Shown piece by piece: positions 25,177-32,556 of a DNA stretch of 64,000 bases. The notes beneath the pieces were generated by a model. It searched no databases, was not told the DNA's origin, and was given only the letters and a program-made list of their open reading frames with translations. The stretch is taken from NCBI GenBank assembly GCA_035296325.1, contig DATHBD010000060.1, positions 1 to 64,000 of the forward strand, read 5' to 3'. The stretch comes from DATHBD01 sp035296325 (GTDB taxonomy: Bacteria > Actinomycetota > Actinomycetes > Mycobacteriales > Micromonosporaceae). Position numbers and translations under genes: made by a program. Within the stretch, counting starts at the first letter, position 1, and each line of letters opens with the position of its first letter.

Positions 25177-26046
25177 ATGAACGCAGGCAGGACGGCCCGG
25201 GCGGCTCGCCGGGGCGGTGAGTTTCCGCCGCCACCGCAGCCGCTGGCGGTGCCGGTGCTGGACAGCCACACCCATCTCGACCTCACCCTGGGCGAGGGTG
25301 TCGGCGCCGATGGGCCGGCGGACGTCCCGGCCGCCATCGAACTCGCTCGGACCGCCGGCGTGGACCGGCTGGTCCAGGTTGGCGTGGATGTCACCTCCTC
25401 ACGCTGGGGAGTGGAGCTCGCCGGGCGGCACAGGGCGGTGCTCGCCACTGTGGCCCTGCATCCCAACGAAGCGCCGCGACTGTCCGATCTGGATGGGGCG
25501 CTGCGGGACATCGAGGCGCTGGCGGCGGCCGACCGGGTCCGGGGCATCGGCGAGACCGGCCTGGACTTCTTCCGTACCGGCGACGACGGCCGGGCCGCCC
25601 AGTACGAGAGCTTCCGGGCGCACATCGACATCGCCAAGCGGTACGGCAAGGCGCTGGTGATCCACGATCGGGACGCGCACCCGGAGGTGCTGGCGGCCCT
25701 GGACGCGGCGGGCGCTCCCGACGTGGTGGTGCTGCACTGCTTCTCCGGCGACGCGACGTTCGCCGCCGAGTGCGTGCGGCGCGGGTACGTGCTGAGCTTC
25801 GCCGGTACGGTCACCTTCGCCAACGCGGCGGCGCTGCGGGAGGCCGCGCTGCTCACGCCACCGGAGCAACTGCTGGTGGAGACCGACGCGCCCTACCTCA
25901 CGCCCATGCCGCACCGGGGTCGGCCCAACGCCTCGTACCTGATCCCGCTCACCGTGCGGGCGCTGGCCGAGGTGAAGGGCGTCGAGGTGGACGAGCTGTG
26001 CGCCGCGATCTCGGCCACCGGCGAGCGTGTCTTCGGCCCGTGGTGA
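25177..26046 (+). CDS. tatD: TatD-family metal-dependent hydrolase/DNase
   Basis: A 289-residue TIM-barrel hydrolase. It carries DSHTHLD (metal ligands), GIGETGLDFFR, VIHDRDAHPEVL, VLHCFSGD and LVETDAPYLTPMPHRGRPN, the complete TatD ligand set. Family members are Mg-dependent 3'-5' exonucleases implicated in DNA and RNA quality control. The first 28 residues are an Arg/Pro-rich extension, and the start among 25168-25177 is uncertain. Its TGA overlaps the rsmA GTG (GTGA). The rpfB gene that often lies between tatD and rsmA in actinobacteria is absent here. Confidence 0.92.
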   Translation: MNAGRTARAARRGGEFPPPPQPLAVPVLDSHTHLDLTLGEGVGADGPADVPAAIELARTAGVDRLVQVGVDVTSSRWGVELAGRHRAVLATVALHPNEAPRLSDLDGALRDIEALAAADRVRGIGETGLDFFRTGDDGRAAQYESFRAHIDIAKRYGKALVIHDRDAHPEVLAALDAAGAPDVVVLHCFSGDATFAAECVRRGYVLSFAGTVTFANAAALREAALLTPPEQLLVETDAPYLTPMPHRGRPNASYLIPLTVRALAEVKGVEVDELCAAISATGERVFGPW

Positions 26047-26912
26047 ACCGCGTCCTCGGGCCGGCCCAGGTGCGCGACCTCGCGCAGCGGCTCGGCGTCC
26101 GACCGACGAAGACGCTCGGGCAGAACTTCGTGCACGACCCGAACACGGTGCGGCGCATCGTCAAGGCCGCCGAGCTGGACCCGGCCGATGTCGTACTCGA
26201 GGTCGGACCCGGCCTCGGCTCGCTGACCCTGGCCCTGCTGCCGGCCGCGGGCCGGGTGGTCGCGGTCGAGATCGACCCGGTGCTGGCGGCCGCGCTGCCG
26301 GAGACGGTCGCCGAGTACGCGCCGGAGTGCGCCGACCGGCTCCGGGTGGTGACCGCCGACGCGCTGCGGGTCGGCGCCGACGAGCTGTCCGCCGACGGTT
26401 CGGCGCCTACCGCCCTGGTGGCGAACCTGCCGTACAACGTCGCGGTGCCGGTGGTGCTGCACCTGCTCGCCACCCTGCCGACGCTGCGCCGCGGCCTGGT
26501 CATGGTGCAGAAGGAGGTGGCGGATCGGCTGGTCGCACCGCCGGGCTCGCGGACCTACGGCGTACCGAGTGTGAAACTGGCCTGGTACGCCACCGCCCGG
26601 CACGCCGGCCGGGTACCGCCGAGTGTGTTCTGGCCGGTCCCCAACGTGGACTCGGGTCTGGTGGCCTTCACCCTCCGGGCGCAGCCCCGCCCTGATGTCG
26701 ATCGCGCGGCGGTGTTCGCCGTGGTGGACGCCGCCTTCGCACAGCGCCGTAAGACGCTGCGGATGGCGTTGGCCGGCTGGGCCGGCGGCCCGCAGGCGGC
26801 CACGGCGATCCTGACTCTGGCCGGTGTGGACCCCGGCGCCCGGGGCGAGGCCCTGTCGGTGGAGCAGTTCGCCGCGATCGCGGCGGCGGCGGGAAGCGCG
26901 GTTACGCCCTGA
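26043..26912 (+). CDS. rsmA: 16S rRNA (adenine1518/1519-N6)-dimethyltransferase
   Basis: A 289-residue SAM methyltransferase (KsgA). Visible motifs are LGQNFVHDPNTVRRIV, EVGPGLGSLT (SAM loop), VVAVEIDP, NLPYNVAVPV (catalytic motif IV), MVQKEVADRLVA and FAQRRKTLRMAL in the C-terminal domain. It dimethylates two adjacent adenines in helix 45 during 30S maturation; its loss gives kasugamycin resistance. GTG 26043 is chosen because it forms a GTGA overlap with the tatD stop and fits family length. Confidence 0.95.
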   Translation: MNRVLGPAQVRDLAQRLGVRPTKTLGQNFVHDPNTVRRIVKAAELDPADVVLEVGPGLGSLTLALLPAAGRVVAVEIDPVLAAALPETVAEYAPECADRLRVVTADALRVGADELSADGSAPTALVANLPYNVAVPVVLHLLATLPTLRRGLVMVQKEVADRLVAPPGSRTYGVPSVKLAWYATARHAGRVPPSVFWPVPNVDSGLVAFTLRAQPRPDVDRAAVFAVVDAAFAQRRKTLRMALAGWAGGPQAATAILTLAGVDPGARGEALSVEQFAAIAAAAGSAVTP

Positions 26913-26984
26913 CGCGTCCGGGGTCCGGCGGACGGCTGCCGGCCCGCGCGTTATCGTTGCCGGTGTCCACCGGCTCGACGACCC

Positions 26985-27040
26985 GAGGAGGCCCGATGCG
27001 CCGGTACGCCGATCGCCGGGCGCGGGTCGCCCACCCGTGA
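26985..27040 (+). promoter_or_regulatory. Short leader ORF coupled to ispE
   Basis: A strong Shine-Dalgarno (GAGGAGG, 26985-26991) precedes ATG 26996, which opens a 14-codon ORF (MRRYADRRARVAHP) ending at TGA 27038-27040. That stop overlaps the ispE GTG (GTGA). The ispE start itself has no good ribosome-binding site, so the leader may load ribosomes for it. A TATCGT hexamer near 26952 could be a -10 box for a promoter in this 124-bp gap. Confidence 0.5.
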
Positions 27041-27993
27041 CCGAGCCGCTCGACGCCGTCGAAGAGGCGGACCGTCCCCGGACGGCCGCGCACAGCCCGG
27101 TCCGGGTCCGGGTCCCAGCCAAGATCAATCTGCATCTCGGCGTCGGCCCGCTGCGCGCCGACGGGTACCACGAGGTCACCACCGTCTATCAGGCGATCAG
27201 CCTGTACGACGAGGTCACCGCGCGGCCCGGGGACACCCTCGTGCTCACCATGGAGGGTGAGGGCGCCGGCGACCTCCCGCTCGACGACTCGAACCTGGTG
27301 GTACGTGCGGTCCGGGCCCTTGCCCGGTACACCGGCCGCCCGCCACACGCCCGCCTGCACCTGCGCAAGCAGATCCCGGTCGCCGGCGGACTCGCGGGTG
27401 GCAGCGCCGACGCGGCCGCCGCCCTGGTCGCCTGCGACACCCTGTGGGGCACCCACATCGCCCGCGACGAGCTGGCGGAGCTCGCCGCGGAGCTGGGCTC
27501 CGACGTGCCGTTCCTGGTGCTCGGCGGCACCGCCCTGGGCACCGGGCGCGGCGAGCGGATCAGCCCGGTGCTCGCCACCGGCCACGCCTGGCACTGGGTG
27601 GTGGCCGTTGCCGATGGCGGCCTGGCCACGCCCGACGTCTACCGCGAGCTGGACCGGATGCGATCCTCGGGTGTCGTCGAGCTGGCGAACGCCGACACCG
27701 ACCGGCTCCTCGCCGCGCTGCGCCAGCGCGACCCGGACGAACTCGGACAGGTGCTCTGCAACGATCTCCAGCCGGCCGCCGTGGCGCTGCGCCCGTCGCT
27801 GGCCGACACGCTGAAGGCCGGCCACCACGAGGGCGCCCTGGCGTCGCTGGTCTCCGGCTCCGGCCCGACCTGCCTCTTCCTCGCCGAGGACGCCCGGCAC
27901 GCGGCCGAGCTCGCCGACCGCATCGGTGAGCGCGGCGGGTGCCGGCAGGTCCGGGTGGCGCACGGGCCGGTGCCCGGGGCGAGGGTGATGTAG
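27037..27993 (+). CDS. ispE: 4-diphosphocytidyl-2-C-methyl-D-erythritol kinase
   Basis: A 318-residue GHMP kinase of the MEP isoprenoid pathway that phosphorylates CDP-methylerythritol. The N-terminal VRVPAKINLHLGVGPLRADGYHEV contains the catalytic Lys and substrate residues. The ATP loop is PVAGGLAGGSADAAAALV, and the third GHMP motif is LVSGSGPTCLF. About 20 acidic residues precede the conserved core. The start is GTG 27037, inside a 4-bp overlap with a leader ORF, and the stop overlaps the next gene by one base. Confidence 0.94.
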   Translation: MTEPLDAVEEADRPRTAAHSPVRVRVPAKINLHLGVGPLRADGYHEVTTVYQAISLYDEVTARPGDTLVLTMEGEGAGDLPLDDSNLVVRAVRALARYTGRPPHARLHLRKQIPVAGGLAGGSADAAAALVACDTLWGTHIARDELAELAAELGSDVPFLVLGGTALGTGRGERISPVLATGHAWHWVVAVADGGLATPDVYRELDRMRSSGVVELANADTDRLLAALRQRDPDELGQVLCNDLQPAAVALRPSLADTLKAGHHEGALASLVSGSGPTCLFLAEDARHAAELADRIGERGGCRQVRVAHGPVPGARVM

Positions 27994-29915
27994 TGGCCAA
28001 CATCATCAACCTGGACCGGGTCGCCAAGGCATACCCGTCCGGCGTGCTGCTCGACGACGTGTCGATGGGTCTCGACGACAACGACCGGGTCGGCGTGGTC
28101 GGCCTCAACGGGGCCGGCAAGACCACCCTGCTGCGCCTGTTGACCAAGGCCGACGAGCCGGACTCCGGCCGGGTCACGCACCGGCGCGACCTGCAGGTCG
28201 CCGCCCTGCCGCAGTCCCTCGACCTGCCCGGCGAGGCGACCGTCCGCGACGTCGTCCTCGGCACGGCGTGGCTGCCCGCCGGTTTCGCCGCCGAACACGA
28301 GTGGGCCGGCGACGCCGGAGTGCGGACTGTGCTGGACGGCCTCGGCATGGGCCACCTCGGGCTGGACACCCCGGTCGGGCCGATGTCGGGTGGCGAGCGC
28401 CGCCGGATCGCCCTGGCGGCCCTCCTGATCCGACCCGCGGACCTGCTGATCCTGGACGAACCCACCAACCACCTGGATGTGGCCGGCATCGACTGGCTCG
28501 CCGGGCACCTGCGCTCGCGCCGCGGCGCACTGGTCGTGGTGACCCACGACCGCTGGTTCCTCGACGCCGTCTGCACCGCGACCTGGGAGGTTACCGACGG
28601 CAGCGTGCACGCCTACGAGGGCGGGTACGCGGCGTGGACACTGGCGCGCGCCGAGCGGTCCCGGGTGGCCGCGGAGACCGAGTCGCGCCGGCAGAACCTG
28701 CTCCGCAAGGAAATCGCCTGGCTGCGCCGTGGCCCGCCGGCCCGGACCACGAAGCCGAAGTTCCGCATCGACGCCGCCAACGCGCTGATCGCGGACGTCC
28801 CGCCGGTCCGCGACACCGTCTCGCTGCAGCGGCTCGCCACGACCAGGCTCGGCAAGCAGGTGTACGAGTTGGAGGGCGTCAGCCTGCGCCTGGGCGACCG
28901 GGTCCTGCTCGACGACCTCAGCTGGCACGTCGGTCCGGGCGACCGGGTCGCCATCCTCGGCGCCAACGGTTCGGGCAAGACCACGCTGCTGCGCCTGCTC
29001 GCCGGCACGAGGGCGCCCGACACCGGACGGCTGATCCGCGGGCAGACCGTGCGCACCGCGTACCTGTCCCAGGAGCTGCACGACCTGCCCGGCAACCTCC
29101 GCGTGCTGGAGGCGGTCGAGGAGGTCGCCCGCCGGGTGCGGCTGGGCGATCGGGAACTCACCGCCGGGCAGTTGGCCGAGGTCTTCGGCTTCACCGAGCG
29201 GCGGCTGTGGACACTGGTGGCGAACCTCTCCGGTGGGGAGCGACGGCGCCTGCAACTGCTGCGGCTGCTCGCGGCCGAGCCCAACGTGCTGCTCCTCGAC
29301 GAGCCCACGAACGACCTGGACATCGACACGCTGGCCGGCCTGGAGGATCTCCTCGACACCTGGCCGGGCACCCTGATCGTGGCCAGCCACGACCGCTACC
29401 TGGTGCAGCGCGTCTGTGACACCACGCTGGGCATGTTCGGCGACGGCAAGCTATTGGACCTGCCCGGCGGCGTCGACCAGTACCTCGACCGCATCGCCGG
29501 CAACGGTCCTCCCGACAGCAGTTCGCGCCCGCGCGGCGGCCCGCAGTCGCCACCAAGCGGAGGGAGCGCAGCGACCGGAGCGACTGGCGACTACAGGGCC
29601 GCTGAAGCGCGCGGGCGCCCCCGCGCCGGAGGCGCGGGCAGAGATGCTGGTCGCCCCCGCGCCGGAGGCGCGGGCAGAGATGCTGGTCGCCAGCGCGGCG
29701 AAGGCGCGCGCAGAGGTAAAGAGCTGGCTCGGCTGGAGCGGCTGGTCGAGAAGCTGGATCAGCGCGAGGCGACGCTGCACGAAGCGATGGCGATGCACGC
29801 CACGGACCACGAGAAGGTCGTGGCGCTCGACGCCGAGCTACGCGCCGTGGGGGCCGAGCGGTCCGCGGCCGAGGAGGCCTGGCTGACCCTCGCCGAAGAG
29901 GCACCCAGCGGGTGA
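27993..29915 (+). CDS. ABC-F family ATPase
   Basis: A 640-residue protein with two ABC domains and no membrane segments. Domain 1 has Walker A GLNGAGKTT, signature MSGGERRR and Walker B LILDEPTNHLD. Domain 2 has GANGSGKTT, LSGGERRR and LLLDEPTNDLD. ABC-F proteins act on ribosomes (translation regulation or antibiotic protection). Order and lack of a long resistance arm suggest a housekeeping Uup/EttA-like role, though resistance cannot be excluded. About 505-585 is a low-complexity linker with in-frame tandem repeats, then a coiled coil (ELARLERLVEKLDQREATLHEA). GTG 27993 overlaps the ispE TAG by one base, so the two are cotranslated. Confidence 0.9.
   Translation: MANIINLDRVAKAYPSGVLLDDVSMGLDDNDRVGVVGLNGAGKTTLLRLLTKADEPDSGRVTHRRDLQVAALPQSLDLPGEATVRDVVLGTAWLPAGFAAEHEWAGDAGVRTVLDGLGMGHLGLDTPVGPMSGGERRRIALAALLIRPADLLILDEPTNHLDVAGIDWLAGHLRSRRGALVVVTHDRWFLDAVCTATWEVTDGSVHAYEGGYAAWTLARAERSRVAAETESRRQNLLRKEIAWLRRGPPARTTKPKFRIDAANALIADVPPVRDTVSLQRLATTRLGKQVYELEGVSLRLGDRVLLDDLSWHVGPGDRVAILGANGSGKTTLLRLLAGTRAPDTGRLIRGQTVRTAYLSQELHDLPGNLRVLEAVEEVARRVRLGDRELTAGQLAEVFGFTERRLWTLVANLSGGERRRLQLLRLLAAEPNVLLLDEPTNDLDIDTLAGLEDLLDTWPGTLIVASHDRYLVQRVCDTTLGMFGDGKLLDLPGGVDQYLDRIAGNGPPDSSSRPRGGPQSPPSGGSAATGATGDYRAAEARGRPRAGGAGRDAGRPRAGGAGRDAGRQRGEGARRGKELARLERLVEKLDQREATLHEAMAMHATDHEKVVALDAELRAVGAERSAAEEAWLTLAEEAPSG
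29553..29688. repeat. In-frame repeat expansion in the ABC-F linker
   Basis: A 36-bp unit (starting GCCCCCGCGCCGGAGGCG) is present twice exactly at 29617-29652 and 29653-29688, followed by a decayed third copy to about 29718. Just upstream (29553-29592) lies a stretch rich in AGCG/GAGCGCAGCGACCGGAGCGA motifs. Repeat length is a multiple of three and both lie in the unstructured linker. Confidence 0.75.
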
Positions 29916-29947
29916 CCGCCGGGTCGGCATGCGCCAGAATGGCAGGC

Positions 29948-30433
29948 ATGTCGCACATCCCGATCAACCACCCGCTGCGCCCGCTCTACCGCACGGCGGC
30001 CGGCATCGTCGGTGGGTTCACGCTGGTCTTCGGCATCCGGGGGTTTCTCGCGAGCCGGGGGCTGGACTTCTTCCAGCAGGATGATCTGCCCTGGGTGATG
30101 TGGCTGCGCGCCAATCCGGCGTTCTCGTTGCTGTCGATTCTGGCGGGTGCCGTCCTGCTGCTGGCGAATCTGGTCGGGCGCAACGTCGCCCACTGGGTGA
30201 ACCTCGGGGCCGGCGTGATGTTCACCGTTGCCGGCCTGGTGATGCTGGCGTTGCTGAACACAAACGCCAACTTCCTGGGCTTCTCGATGGTCAACTGCAT
30301 CATGTCGTTCGTCTTCGGCCTGATCACGCTCGCCGCCGGGCTGTACGGCCGGGTGGGCTCGCAGGAGGAGAAAGAGAACGTGCAGGAGTCCCGCCGCAAC
30401 GACGCCGACCGCGAGGCCACCGCCGCCTCTTGA
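29948..30433 (+). CDS. DUF4383-like four-helix membrane protein
   Basis: A 161-residue protein with four transmembrane segments (about 17-36, 58-79, 87-108, 115-137) and a charged C-terminal tail rich in Glu and Arg. The motif order (PLYRTAAGIVGGFTLVFGI, FSLLSILAGAVLLLANL, GLVMLALLNTNANFLGF) matches the DUF4383 family of small actinobacterial membrane proteins, whose function is unknown. ATG 29948 is chosen over ATG 29939, three codons upstream. It converges with the TetR gene, 34 bp apart. Confidence 0.8.
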   Translation: MSHIPINHPLRPLYRTAAGIVGGFTLVFGIRGFLASRGLDFFQQDDLPWVMWLRANPAFSLLSILAGAVLLLANLVGRNVAHWVNLGAGVMFTVAGLVMLALLNTNANFLGFSMVNCIMSFVFGLITLAAGLYGRVGSQEEKENVQESRRNDADREATAAS

Positions 30434-30467
30434 CCTGTTGCGGGTCGGGTTGCCGCCGGCGCCGGCT

Positions 30468-31169
30468 TCAGGCGGGGTTCGTGGTCATCAGGGACGGTTT
30501 GGTCTCCAGGTGGGACAGCCCGTTCCAGGCGAGGTTGACCAGGTGCGCGGCGACCGTCTCCTTGCGTGGCTTGCGCACTTCCAGCCACCAGCGCCCGGTC
30601 AGGGCGACCATGCCGACCAGCCCCTGCGCGTAGAGTTCGGCCAGCTTGGGGTCGTACCCCCGGGACTTGAACTCCGCGCCCAGGATGTGCTCGACCTGGT
30701 GCGCGACGTCGTTGAGCACGCTGACGAAGTTGCCCGTCGCCGACATCACCGGCGACTCGCGCACCAGGACGCGGAAGCCGTCGGTCTCGCCCTCGATGTA
30801 GTCGAGCAGCGCCAGAGCGGCCTGTTCCAGCAGTTCGCGAGGGTGCCCGGCGGTGAGTGCGGCGGTGATCCGGTCCAGCAAGGTCCGGACCTCACGGTCC
30901 ACCACCACGGCGTACAGGCCTTCCTTGCCGCCGAAGTGCTCGTACACCACCGGCTTGGAGACCTTGGCCCGGGCCGCGACCTCTTCGATGGAGGTGGCGT
31001 CGAAGCCCCGTTCGGCGAAGAGCTGGCGGCCCACCAGGATCAGTTGCTCGCGTCGCTGCGCCGAGGACATCCGGACCCGTCCGGACGACTTGCCGGAAAC
31101 CGGCGGTGCCACCACCCGCCTTGCACTGGGTGGTGGCACCGTCTGGTCAGCGTTCGCGCGACTGGTCAC
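30468..31169 (-). CDS. TetR-family regulator coupled to the desaturase
   Basis: A 233-residue protein. The TetR helix-turn-helix is at about 40-85 (LILVGRQLFAERGFDATSIEEVAARAKVSKPVVYEHFGGKEGLYAVVV); the C-terminal ligand domain follows. GTG 31169 overlaps the desaturase TGA (GTGA), which supports this start over ATG 31070. Cotranscription with a fatty-acid desaturase suggests it senses acyl-CoA or fatty acid and controls membrane unsaturation. A palindrome upstream of the desaturase (32209-32245) is a candidate operator. Ligand and target are inference. Confidence 0.87.
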   Translation of the reverse strand: MTSRANADQTVPPPSARRVVAPPVSGKSSGRVRMSSAQRREQLILVGRQLFAERGFDATSIEEVAARAKVSKPVVYEHFGGKEGLYAVVVDREVRTLLDRITAALTAGHPRELLEQAALALLDYIEGETDGFRVLVRESPVMSATGNFVSVLNDVAHQVEHILGAEFKSRGYDPKLAELYAQGLVGMVALTGRWWLEVRKPRKETVAAHLVNLAWNGLSHLETKPSLMTTNPA

Positions 31170-32164
31170 CGGGTCAGCGTGCCAGCCGCCGGTACATCCT
31201 GGGGTCCCGAAACGCGCTTGGCATCGATACGATCCCGTTTCGGCCACCGGACATTGGACGCCCAGCCGAACTTCTCGAAGATCCAGATCAGCCGAGCGTT
31301 CATGTCGATCTGGCCCCGGTCGACGCCGTGGCGGGCGCAGGTCGGGTCGGCGTGGTGCAGGTTGTGCCAGCTCTCCCCGAAGGACAGGATCGCCAGCGGC
31401 CAGAAGTTGCTGGCCCGGTCGCCGTCGCGGGTCAGGAACGGCCGTTCGCCGTACACATGGCAGATGGAGTTGATCGACCAGGTGACGTGGTGCAGCAGTG
31501 CGATCCGGACCAGCCCGGCCCAGAAGAATCCGGTGAGCGCGCCCTGCCACGAGGAGGTGACCAGGCCGCCGATGACTGCGGGGAGCAGGAGAGAGGTGGT
31601 CACGATCAGTGGGAATGCGGAGTCGACGCGCTTGATGTCCCGGTCGGCGAGCAGGTCGGGGGCGAAGCGCTCCCGGTTGGACAGCTCGCGGCGGAAGAAC
31701 CATCCGACGTGCGCGTACAGCAGGCCCTTGGTCAGGCCCCAGACGCTTTCGCCGTAGCGCCACGGGGAGTGTGGGTCGCCTTCGCGATCGGCGTACGCGT
31801 GGTGGCGGCGGTGGTCGGCCACCCACTGGATGACCGCGCCCTCGATGGCGAAGCTCCCGGCGAGGGCGAGGGCGACGCGCAGCCCGCGCTTCGCCTTGAA
31901 CGAGCCGTGGGTCAGGTAGCGGTGGAAGCCGGTCCCGATGCCGTGCCCGGTGATCATGTATAGGGTGACCGCCATGCCGACGTCGAGCCAGCTCAGACCC
32001 CAGCCCCAGGCGACCGGGATGGCGGCGAGGAGGGCGACGAACGGGATGGCGACGAAGACCCACAGCGCGGCGAGGACGATCCAGCCCTGGTTGCCGGCGG
32101 TCAGTGGCTTGGGTTCGACGGCGTCCCGATCGAGGGCGGGAACGTCGATGGTGGTTGCAGACAT
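31166..32164 (-). CDS. Acyl-CoA/acyl-lipid fatty acid desaturase
   Basis: A 332-residue integral membrane di-iron enzyme. The three histidine boxes are complete: HRYLTH, HRRHH and HNLHH. Four to five hydrophobic segments surround them. The family introduces a double bond (often delta-9) into acyl chains with O2 and an electron donor; no dedicated reductase is adjacent. ATG 32164 is preceded by GAGGCG. It is the first gene of a two-gene unit with the TetR regulator. Confidence 0.92.
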   Translation of the reverse strand: MSATTIDVPALDRDAVEPKPLTAGNQGWIVLAALWVFVAIPFVALLAAIPVAWGWGLSWLDVGMAVTLYMITGHGIGTGFHRYLTHGSFKAKRGLRVALALAGSFAIEGAVIQWVADHRRHHAYADREGDPHSPWRYGESVWGLTKGLLYAHVGWFFRRELSNRERFAPDLLADRDIKRVDSAFPLIVTTSLLLPAVIGGLVTSSWQGALTGFFWAGLVRIALLHHVTWSINSICHVYGERPFLTRDGDRASNFWPLAILSFGESWHNLHHADPTCARHGVDRGQIDMNARLIWIFEKFGWASNVRWPKRDRIDAKRVSGPQDVPAAGTLTR

Positions 32165-32208
32165 GGGCGCCTCACAGTACGTCTGAGGTCGTGCGGACAG
32201 GTGATGCG

Positions 32209-32245
32209 GCTACGCTTACGTTACCGTAACTTACGCAACCGTAGC
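32209..32245. promoter_or_regulatory. Nested palindrome, candidate TetR operator
   Basis: GTTAC-c-GTAAC (32220-32230) is a perfect palindrome flanked by GCTACG (32209-32214) and CGTAGC (32240-32245), also inverted copies, with direct TTACG repeats between. It lies 45-80 bp upstream of the desaturase start, where the promoter should be. Dyads of this type are usual TetR-family sites, so autoregulation by the coupled TetR gene is likely. Confidence 0.6.
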
Positions 32246-32382
32246 TCGCATCCGGTGGCGAACAATGGCCGTCTGGATAACCGTGCATGACGGGCACATT
32301 GCGGTGCGTAGCGACTCGGCGCCCGGTGCCCCGTGGGGCTGCGCGCGGGAATTCGGCGACCGTTAGGCTGGGACGCCACTCT

Positions 32383-32454
32383 TGGGGTGTGGGGTAACGG
32401 CAACCCGCAGGCCTTTGGAGCCTTGAGCTTCTGGTTCGAATCCAGACACCCCAG
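32383..32454 (+). tRNA. tRNA-Gln (TTG)
   Basis: Full cloverleaf. The 7-bp acceptor stem TGGGGTG/CACCCCA is perfect. The D-arm is GGG...CCC. The anticodon loop CTTTGGA has anticodon TTG at 32415-32417. The anticodon stem CAGGC/GCCTT has one C-T mismatch at the top pair. The T-arm TCTGG-TTCGAAT-CCAGA is perfect and the discriminator is G at 32454. The 3' CCA is not encoded. It lies about 100 bp before glmU. Confidence 0.93.
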
Positions 32455-32556
32455 CACAGGCAAGCGACCCGCCGGCCGGGCGGCCGGATGGCCGTGCCAG
32501 CCATCGTCGGGGACTACGATGAGGCCGGTCCACCCCCGACGGCGAGGAGCCGGATC

